Part shown: positions 52,713 to 63,764 of the stretch, in pieces
Layout: every line of letters starts with the position of its first letter
How positions within the stretch are numbered: position 1 is the stretch's first letter
DNA from: Diplonema japonicum
Lineage: Eukaryota; Euglenozoa; Diplonemea; Diplonemida; Diplonemidae
DNA: 64,000 bases
NCBI GenBank assembly: GCA_964019335.1
Contig: OZ025715.1
Location: 1 to 64,000, forward strand
Direction of reading: 5' to 3'
Position numbers and translations under genes: made by a program
The notes under the pieces: model-generated
What the model was told of the DNA's origin: nothing
The model's input: only the letters and a program-made list of their open reading frames with translations
Databases searched by the model: none

Positions 52713-53684
52713 ATGACAAAGCCATCCTACAAAATAGTGCTTCTTTTATGCTGCGCAGTTGTGTGCATGGTGCAGAGCGGGAGGCAAAGCAGGAGGGCGG
52801 ATGAGGGGGCTGCCGCGAACTTAAAATTAATGGAGTTTTACAACAAGCTCGAGAGACAAGGCACATATGAGCAGGTTAGCCAACGACAAGTCGCAGAATT
52901 CGCGATAAGCCGAAAATTCTTCACCCTAGAGGAACAACGGTGGACTCCGAGCAAAGTACCATTCGGGACCGATTATGGCTTAGCTGTCTCGCTCCGTTCT
53001 GTGGCACCGCAGATGGACGGAATCATCGAGAACCTACGTAAGGTTGTTCCGGAAGAAGGTCTCTACCTTCCGCCAAATGGGCACCATGTCACCGTCCAGC
53101 ACCTCTGCAACATGGAGACCATCACAAAGAAGAAGCTGATCGGCAGGTATTTCAACAGCAAGGTGTTGGGGGAGTTCCTTCCCAGTGCTGCCGAGGTGCT
53201 CCGGTCACTTCAACCGAACAATGTTACCATCACATTTCGGAAAATCCTCATCGGCCCCACTGACGGTAGTGTCATGATGGTGGGCACAGTGGTCCCTTCA
53301 GATGTCCTGCCCACAGTCCGCCAGTTGCTGTGGGATGCGTACCAACCTTTAGGCGTACCTTCCCTCCGTGATGCGCCATGGGAGATCGTTCACACCACTG
53401 TCGGGCGATTGCTCCCGTCTGCCGACTCGGACGAAGTGCAGATGCACCTCACCCCAACCCACTACGCAGCGCTCAAGAACTTCATCGCCAGCTACAACGC
53501 ACTCCCCCCCTCGCAGCAGATCTCGATCACCGTTGATCTCTCCCACGCCATTTCCTTCATGCACAACAAGAAGCTTTTCTCCCTTGAAACCTTCCACGAC
53601 GTACCCCTCCGCGAATTGCACAGTACCTCCCCTCAACTAGCAAGCCTCCTCGCGGCCTTCAGGCAGCAGGATGCCATGGTGTAG
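52713..53684 (+). CDS. Secreted 2H phosphoesterase-like protein
   Basis: 323 residues with a signal peptide (YKIVLLLCCAVVCMVQSG). Two HxT/S-type motifs, HHVTVQHL near residue 126 and IVHTTVGRLL near 227, about 100 residues apart, are the paired histidine motifs of the 2H (LigT/CPDase) superfamily, which hydrolyses 2',3'-cyclic phosphates or related bonds. Strand patterns around them fit. The protein is probably secreted or lumenal, unlike most 2H enzymes. Its 3' end is followed after 64 bp by another secreted protein, the GH18-like gene. Confidence 0.7.
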   Translation: MTKPSYKIVLLLCCAVVCMVQSGRQSRRADEGAAANLKLMEFYNKLERQGTYEQVSQRQVAEFAISRKFFTLEEQRWTPSKVPFGTDYGLAVSLRSVAPQMDGIIENLRKVVPEEGLYLPPNGHHVTVQHLCNMETITKKKLIGRYFNSKVLGEFLPSAAEVLRSLQPNNVTITFRKILIGPTDGSVMMVGTVVPSDVLPTVRQLLWDAYQPLGVPSLRDAPWEIVHTTVGRLLPSADSDEVQMHLTPTHYAALKNFIASYNALPPSQQISITVDLSHAISFMHNKKLFSLETFHDVPLRELHSTSPQLASLLAAFRQQDAMV

Positions 53685-53748
53685 TTTTATATGTTACGCA
53701 CGGGCACGCCTCACTGCCTCCCAATACCAAACAGTATTCACAGCAAAA

Positions 53749-55122
53749 ATGATGTCCCGCATTGTCCTCCTGAGCCTTGCCGTGGCGTGCAAGGGTGAGA
53801 TGATCGGCTTCTGGGACTGGGACTGGGGCAGCGGGAGCGTGGGCCCCCCTAGCTCCAACACCAAGGTGGGCTTCACAGGCCTCATCGACGTCAATCAAGC
53901 ACTGTCGTACAGCCCGAAGCCTGCACCTGGGATGAACAACCTCGTGTCCATTGGAGGGGGGAACGCTGGGGGCATGTGGACCCCTGCTGCGCTGCAGGCC
54001 GTCAGCAACAAGACTTGGCACGCAGCTGTGCACGCAGCAGGCTTCCAAGGCATCGCCTTCGACATCGAGGTGTGCACGGGCACAATCCCCCCAGCAGACT
54101 TCTCCGCAGCCTTTGCTGCCCTCCGTGCTTCCAACCTCACAGTCATGGTGACCATCAGCCACACGGCGCCCTACGACTGCACCAACAAGGTCGACCTCAT
54201 GAACGCCTTCATCCCCGACGCGAACATCAACTACATGAGTCCGCAGCTCTACTCCAGCGGAACGGAACCGAAGCCTAGCTTTGCCTGGAAAGGCGTGCCG
54301 TTCTCAGCCTTCCAGAAGATGCCCCCTTCCATGCAAATGGTGCCCAGCATCGTGGACTACACGCAGTACCCTGCGGTGCAGACATTCTTTAAGAACCTGT
54401 CGATCCCCCTTCACGGGTACGTGCAGTGGGCGCAGGTGGCTAAGGTGGCGGCCGAGCCGAAAACAATCGGGTTCTGGGAGTGGTCGTGGGGGACGGGCGA
54501 CCACGGCCCTGCAGGGGCGAACCTGGCCCTGTCGTTCTCAGGGTGGGTGGACTTGGAAAAGGCGTTGAGCCAAAGCACGGTACACAAGGCCATGCCGACG
54601 ATGATGAGCATTGGGGGTGGGAACGCCAACGGAGCATGGAGCAACGCCGCAGTGCAGGGCATCAATGCGACGTATCTAGCACGCGTGAAGGCACGGGGGT
54701 TCGTGGGTGTTGCTTTCGACATCGAAGAGTGCAGCGAGGAGGTGGCACCGGAGGTCTTCAGCTCTTGCTTTACGAGGGTGAAGGCGGCAAACATGACAGT
54801 CATGGTCACGACCAGCCACAGCGCACCCTACGGGTGCAAGAATAAGAGAGAACTCATGCACGCCTTCATCCCCGACAGCAACGTCGACTACATCAGCCCA
54901 CAGCTGTACCACACAGGGACAGAGCCGCACCCACAGTTCGAACACTCTGAAGGCGTCACCTGGAAGGATTTCAAGAAGATGCCCGCCACCACGCAGTTTG
55001 TTCCTAGCATCGGGCAGTTCGCAGAGTACAGCGACGTCGTGACTTACTACTCCAAGCCTGAGCTAGCTATCCCCTGCAGTGGGTTCGTCCAGTGGCAGCA
55101 GAACACCACGTCGGTGCTTTAG
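53749..55122 (+). CDS. Secreted protein with two tandem GH18-like domains
   Basis: 457 residues. The start at 53749 follows TATTCACAG and gives a signal peptide (MMSRIVLLSLAVACKG). Two homologous halves of about 215 residues begin IGFWDWDWGSG and IGFWEWSWGTG. Each has SIGGGNAxG, GxAFDIE near residues 104 and 323, VMVTxSHxAPY and SPQLYxxGTEP. The order SxGG, then DxE, then a Tyr-containing SPQLY strand is that of GH18 chitinase-type barrels, reduced in size, with the Glu of FDIE as candidate acid. The full DxxDxDxE motif is not present. Potential N-glycosylation sites occur. The function may be carbohydrate binding or hydrolysis outside the cell. Confidence 0.6.
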   Translation: MMSRIVLLSLAVACKGEMIGFWDWDWGSGSVGPPSSNTKVGFTGLIDVNQALSYSPKPAPGMNNLVSIGGGNAGGMWTPAALQAVSNKTWHAAVHAAGFQGIAFDIEVCTGTIPPADFSAAFAALRASNLTVMVTISHTAPYDCTNKVDLMNAFIPDANINYMSPQLYSSGTEPKPSFAWKGVPFSAFQKMPPSMQMVPSIVDYTQYPAVQTFFKNLSIPLHGYVQWAQVAKVAAEPKTIGFWEWSWGTGDHGPAGANLALSFSGWVDLEKALSQSTVHKAMPTMMSIGGGNANGAWSNAAVQGINATYLARVKARGFVGVAFDIEECSEEVAPEVFSSCFTRVKAANMTVMVTTSHSAPYGCKNKRELMHAFIPDSNVDYISPQLYHTGTEPHPQFEHSEGVTWKDFKKMPATTQFVPSIGQFAEYSDVVTYYSKPELAIPCSGFVQWQQNTTSVL

Positions 55123-55546
55123 GTACCTCTTACTGTTGTGCGCGCGCTAAAAGTGTTTAGTTGAGAAGAAAAGAGAAACTGTGCAAAAGCAGCAACCGCG
55201 TCTCGAGAGGAGTACTGTGACAGCTGTCTTGCGAGACAAACGTTCAACGTCTCGCCTTGTCTTGTCTTCGTCTTGAGATGATATACCTTTTGCACCCTGT
55301 TTTTCTTTTCTTCTTCAGAATCTTTTGTTTCGCTTTTCTTTTTTTTTATATCCCCTTCTTGTTGTTTTCGATATGTGTGCTGAAGTAGCTAAACCCAACG
55401 AAAAAAAAAAAAAAAAAAAAAAAAAAAGTCGTACCAACTGTGCCACTTGATGTTTCACTCCTCCCCCCTCACTGCTGCTTTGTTTTGCCCCCTTCCCCCC
55501 CTTGTCTTTCCATTCGCACATAGCAACTCACAGTAATGCTTCGGTG
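55123..55546. other. Spacer with trans-splice signals
   Basis: Includes about 28 A at 55400-55427 and a C/T-rich tract ending CACATAG and CTCACAG just before the next gene. Confidence 0.5.
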
Positions 55547-56479
55547 ATGAGACGTGTGTTTAGGATTCCGAATGCTTTGACAGTTATAAAAGTCACGGTG
55601 GTAGCGCTGTTGGTGGCGGGGCTGTGTTTCGGGGTGTCCCATCAACCCGCGGAGGTAAAACCTGTGGCAACACCAATCCGGAGAGAGACCAACGTGCGAC
55701 CAGAGTACCTGGCAAAGCAGGCACAGAAGAGCGGTCTGCGTTCCAAACTGTGCGGACCTCACGACCACGAGGAAGAGTGGTTCAAGAAGCATCTCACAAA
55801 ACTAGACGGCAACAATATTCTCAGCAAACAATGGGGTGCTGCCGCCATGCTCCAGTCGTTGGACGAGGTGTCTATGATAAAAACAGGATGTCGCGCGCTG
55901 CTTTTCACGCGGCGATGGGATGTTGCCGTGCATCTTGTATCTCGTGGGTGCAGGGTGACGGTGGCACACTCACCAAGCGGACCGATCACTTCTGACAACT
56001 GGCAGGCTGCAGCTGTTGTTCCTGAGAAAATTGCAAAACCTGCTCGAGACATGTTGACATTCCGTCCTGTTGATCCCAGAGTGCTGCCAGTGGACTTGAT
56101 GCATGGTGATTTCGATTTCGTGTGGTCAGACGAGGTGGTGACTGGTGGCAGTGAGATACTCGAGTCAGAGTCTCACATTAAACAAACATTGAGATGCCTC
56201 TCGCGTGGCGGGGTCGCCTTCTTTACGTTCAGTTTTGACGTCACACATTATAGCTCGTCTGTGACCTCAGTTAAGCATCCTCGCAATGTTGAACTCGATT
56301 TGTGGAATGCAGCAGTGACCTCTATGAACTGCACGGTGCTCCCACTTGACCTTTCCGTGGACCCCGACTTTGCCAAGTACATCGGCACGCAAACGTGCTA
56401 CACTGAGAAACTTATATTTTTCACTAGCAACATCATCATCCCTATGCTTTATGTGCTGCAAGCTCCTACATATGGCTAG
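55547..56479 (+). CDS. Membrane-anchored methyltransferase-like protein
   Basis: 310 residues. An N-terminal signal anchor (VIKVTVVALLVAGLCFGV) suggests a type II Golgi or ER protein. The lumenal part resembles class I SAM-dependent methyltransferases often found with glycosyltransferases: RALLFTRRWDVAVHLVSRGC stands where the nucleotide-binding glycine loop is expected, followed by FDFVWSDEVV, IKQTLRCLSRGGVAFFTFSF and a C-terminal DFAKYIG. The glycine-rich motif I is poorly conserved, so activity is uncertain. A short upstream ORF (ATG at 55536) ends in a TGA overlapping the start codon. Confidence 0.55.
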   Translation: MRRVFRIPNALTVIKVTVVALLVAGLCFGVSHQPAEVKPVATPIRRETNVRPEYLAKQAQKSGLRSKLCGPHDHEEEWFKKHLTKLDGNNILSKQWGAAAMLQSLDEVSMIKTGCRALLFTRRWDVAVHLVSRGCRVTVAHSPSGPITSDNWQAAAVVPEKIAKPARDMLTFRPVDPRVLPVDLMHGDFDFVWSDEVVTGGSEILESESHIKQTLRCLSRGGVAFFTFSFDVTHYSSSVTSVKHPRNVELDLWNAAVTSMNCTVLPLDLSVDPDFAKYIGTQTCYTEKLIFFTSNIIIPMLYVLQAPTYG

Positions 56480-57033
56480 TTTTGTTTTTTTTTTTACCCA
56501 CCCCCCTTTTTTTATTTTATGTAATCGGGGTATCATTCTAAAGGGGGGGGTTTTTTTATGTGCAATTTCTTTTTTCCCCTTTTGCAATAATGAATGATTT
56601 TCACGCCCGGGCCTTAACAGGGGAAGCCCTGAGGAGAGTAATTTAAGACAGGCCATGCCAAGGGCTTGCATGGTGCAAATATATAGTATTCCCATGGCCC
56701 GTGTCAAAGCACTAGACTACATACACCAGGCGTTCATGTGCCTGGGCAACGTTACTGGCTGAGATATGTTGATCGGCAGCTTAGCATCCCGGTATTACCT
56801 TTTGAGTGATATCCCTTCTTGAATAAAACATCGTGTCATGCCGAAATCAGTGCCAGATGTCACTTGCGGGCCATAATAGGTTAACGAGAAACCGTGGGAC
56901 CCGCAAGTAAAGTCCGATTTTCTATCGATGATTTTTTTTTTTTTTTTTGTTTTTTTTTTTTTTTGTTTTCTCTTCTTTGTCCAGTGCGCGTCCAACGTTC
57001 CACGCAACACACCACACACAGGTTGCTCGCAAA
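56480..57033. other. Spacer
   Basis: Contains an inverted ACTTGCGGG/CCCGCAAGT pair (56864-56915) and a T-rich tract with TTTGTCCAG and CACACAG acceptors before the next start. No gene recognised. Confidence 0.5.
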
Positions 57034-59437
57034 ATGGGAATCGAAAGGCGTCCTGACCCTATCAGCAACGATGGGAAGCAGTACACCCTTGATGAGTTCA
57101 TAGAGTACTATGGCAAGGACAAGGGCATGATTCTTTGGGAAGGCGACAGGAGGGCCAACAGGCAGCAGAACCGAGCCCCCAGGGGTCCCAGGGGTCCAAG
57201 GTACGAGATCGGCAGCTCTGTCCGAGCTCTCGTGAGGCTCGAGGGTGACCGCAACCAGGTGGTGAAGATGGGTGCCATCGGGAAGGTGACCGCTCTGCCC
57301 GGAGCCAACAGCACTGTCGAGCACGGTGCTGTTGCGGAGGTTATCATCAACGGCGTGCGTTTCGACGCCCAGCCCGACATGATCGCACCCGCCGACAGGC
57401 CCGCCCCCAACACCAGGGACCAGCCCCGAAGAGACCAGGGTGGCCGTCCGGGCCCCGCTGGCAAGGAGGAGCGCCGCAAGGACCCCACAGACCCCAAGGG
57501 CCCCGCCTACAGCCTCAACGACTTCATCAGCCACTACGGCAAGGACAAGGGCACTACCATATGGAAAAACGCCGGCAGGCCTGCTGAGGTTGAAAAGCGT
57601 TCCGACCCCTCCGAGAAGAACGGCAAGATGTACACCAGGGAAGAGTTCATCGCCCACTACGGGCCCCAGGAGGGCGGCGCCAAGTGGAGGGACGGTGCCA
57701 AGAAGGACAAGAAGAAGGTTGAGAAGCCTGAGACCCGCCATGACCCCTCGGACCCTAACGGCAAGAAGACCTACACTCGTGAGGAATTCATCAAGTTCTA
57801 CGGTGAGAAGGAAGGTGCTATCATCTGGAAGAAGGCTGGTTCTAAGAAGGCCGCCCCCAAGCCCGCCAAGGTACCAGGCAATATTCTTTATTTACACACA
57901 CAGGCTGAGGCTCCCGAGAAGCGCTCCGACCCCAGCGAGCCCGAGAGCAAGAAGACCTACACCAAGAAGGAGTTCCTTGACCTTTACGGTGAGAAGAAGG
58001 GCACTAACATCTGGAAGAAGGCTGGCAAGGCCCTCGCTACTGTTGAGGTGAAGGCCCCCAAGAAGGTATGCCACAAGTACTTCACACACACACACAGGCT
58101 GACGGTCCCGAGAAGCGCCCCGACCCCAGCGAGCCCGGTAGCAAGAAGACCTACACCAAGAAGGAGTTCCTTGACCTTTACGGTGAGAAGAAGGGTGCCA
58201 ACGTCTGGAAGAAGGCTGGCAAGGCCATCGCTACTGTTGAGGCTAAGGCCCCCAAGAAGGTATGCCACAAGGTGCAATGAGAACTTGAACAGGCTGACGG
58301 TCCCGAGAAGCGCTCTGACCCCAGCGAGCCTGAGAGCAAGAAGACCTACACCAAGAAGGAGTTCCTTGACCTTTACGGTGAGAAGAAGGGCACTAACATC
58401 TGGAAGAAGGCTGGCAAGGCCCTTGCCTCCGTTGAAGAAAAGGCCCCTAAGAAGGTATTATTGAAACATTATGTAACGAACACACAGGCTGACGGTCCCG
58501 AGAAGCGCCCCGACCCCAGCGAGCCCGGTAGCAAGAAGACCTACACCAAGAAGGAATTCCTTGACCTTTACGGTGAGAAGAAGGGTGCCAACGTCTGGAA
58601 GAAGGCTGGCAAGGCCCTCGCTACTGTTGAGGTGAAGGCCCCCAAGAAGGTATGCTCCAAAATGCAACTGAGAACTTGAACAGGCTGACGGTCCCGAGAA
58701 GCGCTCCGACCCCAACGAGCCCGAGAGCAAGAAGACCTACACCAAGAAGGAGTTCCTTGACCTTTACGGTGAGAAGAAGGGTGCCAACATCTGGAAGAAG
58801 GCTGGCAAGGCCCTGAACGCTGAGGTATGCAGCAACAACAACAACAACAACAACAACAACACAGCCTAAGGAGGACAAGCGCTCCGACCCCAACGAGCCC
58901 GACAGCAAGAAGACCTACACCAAGAAGGAGTTCCTTGACCTTTACGGTGAGAAGAAGGGTGCCGCCATCTGGAAGAAGGCTGGGCAGGGTGCCAAGAAGG
59001 CTGAGAAGGAGAAGGCAGAGAAGCCGGTGAAGGTGACGGACGAGAAGAAGAAGTTCACGCTGAAGAGGGAGAGCGAGGAGGAGGCGATCGGGTGGTCGAG
59101 GGACCAGAAGTTCAACCTGATCGACGTGGATGAGGACTCAGTGGCGGCCAAGGCTGGGCTCACTGCTGGGCTCAGGGTGCTGTCCGTGAACGGGACCAGG
59201 GTGAACAAGAAGACCAACATCCCCAAGATCGTCAAGGAGGCAGGTCTGGAGGTAGAGCTCGAGGCTGTGGAGGTTCGCAAGGACAGCAACGAGTTCTTCA
59301 CCCGTAGGGAGTTCTCTGAGTACTACGCTGCAGACGGCGAGGCCAAGTGGGCCAAGGCCGGCAAGAAGAGGACCAAGAAGGTCAAGAAGGACACAGAGGC
59401 CACAGAAGAGAAGAAGGAGGCGGCTGCTGAGAACTGA
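57034..59437 (+). CDS. Repeat protein of duplicated 54-residue exons (YGEKKG..IWKKAG modules) with PDZ-like domain
   Basis: Seven exons encode 732 residues: 57034-57870, 57904-58065, 58098-58259, 58293-58454, 58488-58649, 58684-58824, 58865-59437. All six introns are in phase 0 and 32-40 nt long. Exons two to five are each exactly 162 bp and nearly identical, clear exon duplication. Each codes one module of the form RxDPSxPxxKKTYTKKEFLDLYGEKKG followed by WKKAGKA. Earlier modules in exon one are more divergent. A KOW/SH3-like stretch may lie at residues 50-115 (ALVRLEGDRNQVVKMGAIG). Near the C-terminus FNLIDVDEDSVAAKAGLTAG and GLRVLSVNGTRV resemble a PDZ domain. Start MGIERR may be myristoylated. 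Function unknown, probably abundant and highly basic. Confidence 0.8.
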
Positions 59438-61367
59438 GCATAACCTTTGACTGAAAAATAAAAAAAAAAAAATAATAACACACACTGAGATAGAGCACAA
59501 AGGGCAGCAAGGTTTAAGGGGAGCTACACCTGACTGAGAGAGAGAGTGTGAGAGAAAAATAATCTTTTTTTTTTTAAAGTGTTGGTTTATCCATCTTCCC
59601 CATTCCCCTCCCATTTTAAACAGCATTTGATTCCGTTTTTGAGGTGACGGGCATTGGTGGTGTTGGAAAAAAAAATTTTTTTTTCAAAAAAGAGAAAAAA
59701 AAAAAACTCAAGGAGGGAATGGTGGCAAAAAAAAATAAGGGGGAAAGAAAAAAAAAGAAGAAGAAAAAAAAAACCCATTGTATAAAAAAAAAAAAAAAAA
59801 AAAGAAAGTCACTCTTATAAAGAGGAGGGTGTTCGAATGGTAAAAATTAAAAAGAAAAAAAAAGGGGGAATATGGGGGGGGGAAAATGGGGGGCACGACG
59901 CATAAAGAAGACCCGAGGGGGAAAAAAGTGAAAAAGAGAAGCACGAAAAATAACTGTAGGCAATATGGGGTCTTTAGGCTAAAAAAGGGTAGGAACGGGA
60001 AAATATTTAAAAAAGGGAAGGGACAGCACAAGGTAGAAATGAGGAAAAAAAAAGAAAAAAAAGTAAGTGCTTGAGTCAGGGTGTTACATTTTCTTTTCTT
60101 TCTTTTTTTTTTAATGCACGGTAAGAGGCTATTCTTGCACTCATACGGGAGAGAAGAGGGAAAAAAAAAATCCCCTACAAAAATAAAGAAGTGAGGAGCC
60201 CTTGTAGTAGCCAATCTTTCCAAAAAGAAAAAAAGGAGAAAAAAAAAAAAGCACTCTGATTTCCTTCTTTTTTTTTAGTATTTTTTTCAATAACAAGATA
60301 GTTGTCCTTCCAAAAAAAAGAAAAAAAAAATGAACTTTTTTTTTCCCTTCTGCCTACCCAACTTAGTCGAAATGTACCCTCCACTGGCTACCTTCTTACT
60401 TTCGAAAAAAAAGTTTCTTTTTTTTTCTCTTTTTTTCCTCTTGCCTCTTTTGTTTTTTTTTAATTGCACACCCTCTTATTCCTCCCCCCTTTTTCATTTT
60501 TCTTTCTTTTTTTTTATCTGAGCCACCCCTCGGCAGCATTCCAATTTTCTTTTCTTTTTTTCTTCACCCCCGAAGCAGTGACACCCCCCTCCATCCTTCC
60601 CACCAAAATAAACACAGAAAATTTAAAAAAAAAAAAGTTAAAAATTTTTTTTAAAAAAGAAAGGAAAACACTTTGGCACATTTTGCGGCACAAAAGTAAA
60701 AGCAAGAAAGAGCGTAGAATTACGGAAGGTGGCGCATGAAGTGGGCGAAAAAAAATTTTTTTTTTTCTCTCCCCCCTTTTTTCTACCCCCAGAGTCTTCT
60801 ATTCTTGCTCTTCCTGGCTAAGCTTTAAGCCGTTTGTGTCTGTTTACTTTAAAATGGTTTACTGCAGCATTTCACCCCCATTTTTTCAACGCTACACACG
60901 CCTATTAAAAAAAAAAATGTTACAAATAAGGGGGGGGAAGGTACGAAGGGAAACCCCTCCTTTTTATTTTTGCTCTTTTTCCCCCCTCTTTTACAACCTC
61001 CCCTCTTTTTATCCCCCCTTTTTTTATTGGCAAATAATTAAAAAAAAAAAGAAAATCTGCGAAAATGAAAATAAATAAATAAAAGGGGCACATATGTTGT
61101 GGTGTAATCTTAACACGACTTTCGGCAAAAAGAGAAAAAAAGAGAAACCTTGAAATAAACAACCTAAGCCTGAAAACTATGTTAAGTCCATGCACAAGAC
61201 GAGAACCCTTTTATACATTTTTTTTTTTTTTTCCAATATTTTTTTTTTTTTTTACATCCCCCTCTTCACTCCCGTGACTATATAAATTAAAAAGAAAAAA
61301 AAAGTGTACACCTTATGCATAATTTTCCCTGTTTTTTTTTTTTTTGCTCTTTTTTTTTTCCCTCTTC

Positions 61368-61405
<38 letters not shown>

Positions 61406-62397
61406 CTTTATTTTTTTTTAAAAAAAAAATCTTTTGACACGGGCTCTTTCGCAATAGGGAGGGAGGAAATGAAAAGAGACCTACCAAGAGGGGGGAAAAA
61501 AAAAGGAAAAAGAGAAAAAAAAAAGAAGAGAATTGGTGACAAAACAAAGGAAGAGACATGCTTTCTTTTTTTTTTTTGTATGTGTGTTTGCTGGTGTAGT
61601 TCGTGCAAAGAAAAATGAGTAAGAAGGACATAGGGACAAAAGAGCTGACAACGGACTTAAAAAAAAAAAGCCTTCTTCTCACACGCACCCCCTCCCCTCC
61701 CTGTCCCTCCTCTTGATACCGACAAAATTCCTCCCTTTTGATAAGACGTTGATTGTTTCTTTATTTTATTTTTTCTCTCTTTCTCTCTCTATTATTTTCA
61801 TCGGGCGACACCAAGCCAGGTTCCCCTTAAGCCCCCTTTCTGCTCTTCTCCCTCTCCCTACTCCCCCAGCCAAGAAAAAAAAAAAAAAAAACCATTTTTG
61901 TCTAACTGTCTTGTCTCTTTACCCTGTCCAAAGCACTGACACAAAAGCATGCACACACACACTGATATTGATGAATGACATGAAGAAAAAAAAAAGAGAA
62001 AAAAAAAAGAAGAGCCCTCTACTTTTATTCTTGTTACCATTCTTCCTCTTTTTATTTCTCTCCTTTTTTTTTTTTCCCCTTGACACAACACATCTTCAAG
62101 GATTTTTTTTTTATCTTCCCCCACCTTTTCCGAATGATGAGCCTACAACAAAGTCTTAAAAAAAAAAAATTGGGAAATTTTGGAAAAAAAAAGAAGAAAA
62201 AAAGCGTTGAGGAGAAAAAAAAAAAAAAAACAAAACAAAAACAAAAAACCACCCTTTTTTTATCCCCACCACACTTCACAATTTTTCCCCCTCCCCCGCG
62301 CCCTTTTTTTTTTATATTTTTTTTCTCTTTTTTTCAGTTTTCCCATTTTGGAAAAGAAAAAAAAAAAAAACGCAGAAAAAAAAAAAAGAAAAAAAAA
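59438..62397. other. Homopolymer-rich spacer
   Basis: About 3 kb of A-rich, T-rich and mixed purine or pyrimidine tracts. Frames here encode only Lys, Phe or Pro-rich low-complexity strings. No gene supported. Confidence 0.7.
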
Positions 62398-63343
62398 ATG
62401 CTTGAAGCCATACAGACACATGATTACAGGAAGATCGCGAGAGTGATGGAAGACAAGGTGGTGAAGCAGGAATGGGTCGACGAAGCAGTGGCGACAGGAA
62501 ACGCAATGGCCTTGACTCTGTTGAAGAAGCACGGTGCGGTAGTGGGCGAGGACGCCGTCGAAAAAATGGTGAAGCTGGGACACGTCGGTGTCTGCGTGCT
62601 GCTGGACAGCGATAACACCAACACCAAGGGGAAAGCCCTGGTAGCGATGGCCGCAGCCTCTGGCCACAACGACCTTGCAGAGGTTCTATTGGAAAGATCT
62701 TTCGACCCGAACGAGAAGGACGCCTCCGGCAACACCGCTCTGCACTATGCAGCAAAGAGCGAATCCTCCGACTTAGTAAAGAGCCTCATTCTCTTCAAAG
62801 CGAAAAACGATCTGAAAAATAAAGACGGGAAGGTACCCGCTGATCTCATCCCTGCAACAAACAAGCAGCTCATCAAGGAAGTCAACAAGACCCCCGTCAC
62901 AGGCGAGAAGGCTGCCGCCATGGCTGCACGTTTCAAGGCGCAGGGCAACAAGGTCTTCGCAGAAGGCGAGTTCTGCAAGGCGGCCAAGTTCTACACAGCC
63001 TCCATTTCTCACGATGCCGGCAACCACGTCCTCTACTCTAATAGATCCGCGTGCTTCTTCAACCAGAAGAAGTACACCCGAGGTCTTGCTGATGCTGCGC
63101 AGTGTGTGGCCCTGAACCCCTCGTGGGCCAAGGGGTACTTCCGAAAGGGGTCGTGCTTAGTCCAGCTTGAGCTTCCTGAAGCGGCGATGGAGGTGTGGAT
63201 TTGGGAGGGTAAAAGGGGGGGAAATCTTTTTTAAAAATAAAATAAAATAGACATATGAGGCTGGTCTGAAAATCGACAAGAAGAACAACGACCTTGTGAA
63301 AGCCAGAGACCAGCTGCTTAAGGACATGAAAAACAGGAAGTAG
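62398..63343 (+). CDS. Ankyrin-repeat and TPR co-chaperone-like protein
   Basis: Exons 62398-63192 and 63251-63343, with a 58-nt intron, give 295 residues. Helical repeats include ankyrin units (GNTALHYAAKSESSDLVKSL near residue 110). From about residue 165 a TPR domain of the Hsp70/Hsp90-binding type begins: AARFKAQGNKVFAEGEFCKA, LYSNRSACFFNQKKY, WAKGYFRKGSCLVQL and, across the intron, AAMETYEAGLKIDKKN. The donor GTGTGG at 63193 is chosen because it restores the TPR helix; GTAAAA at 63209 is an alternative. The basic residues of the carboxylate clamp (K in GNK, N in YSNRS, K/R in YFRKG) are present. Likely a chaperone adaptor. Confidence 0.8.
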
Positions 63344-63764
63344 GAAGAGAATGAGAGAGAGAGAGAAAAAAAAAAAAAAAGAAGAAGAAGAAGAAGAATG
63401 GGGGGAAAAGGGAGAGTGCTCGTAGATTTTGACGTTACCCCCCTCCTTACCCCCTTCGTTTTTTGTTTTTTGTTTTAGATTAGTGTGTCACATTCCCCCA
63501 TCTTTTTTTACCCCCCCCTTTTTTTCTTTTAACCCAACCCAGTTTTTTTTTCGTTTCTCATTTTACCCTGTCCTTACGCTTCACAACCCCCTCTTTTTTT
63601 TTTCTTTCTTTCTTTTCTCGATGACATCACATCTTTTTTATTCCCTTTTTTTTTTTTTTTTGCCCCATCCTTCCCCTTCCATGTTATCCTTTCTTATAGG
63701 TTGGCCGAGCTTCTTTCTAGAGGGAAAAAAAAAAGAGAGAGAAAAAAAAAAAAAAAAAAAAAGA
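63344..63764. other. Spacer with pyrimidine tracts
   Basis: GAAGAA microsatellite, long C/T-rich stretch, then an A run before the last gene. No gene recognised. Confidence 0.5.
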
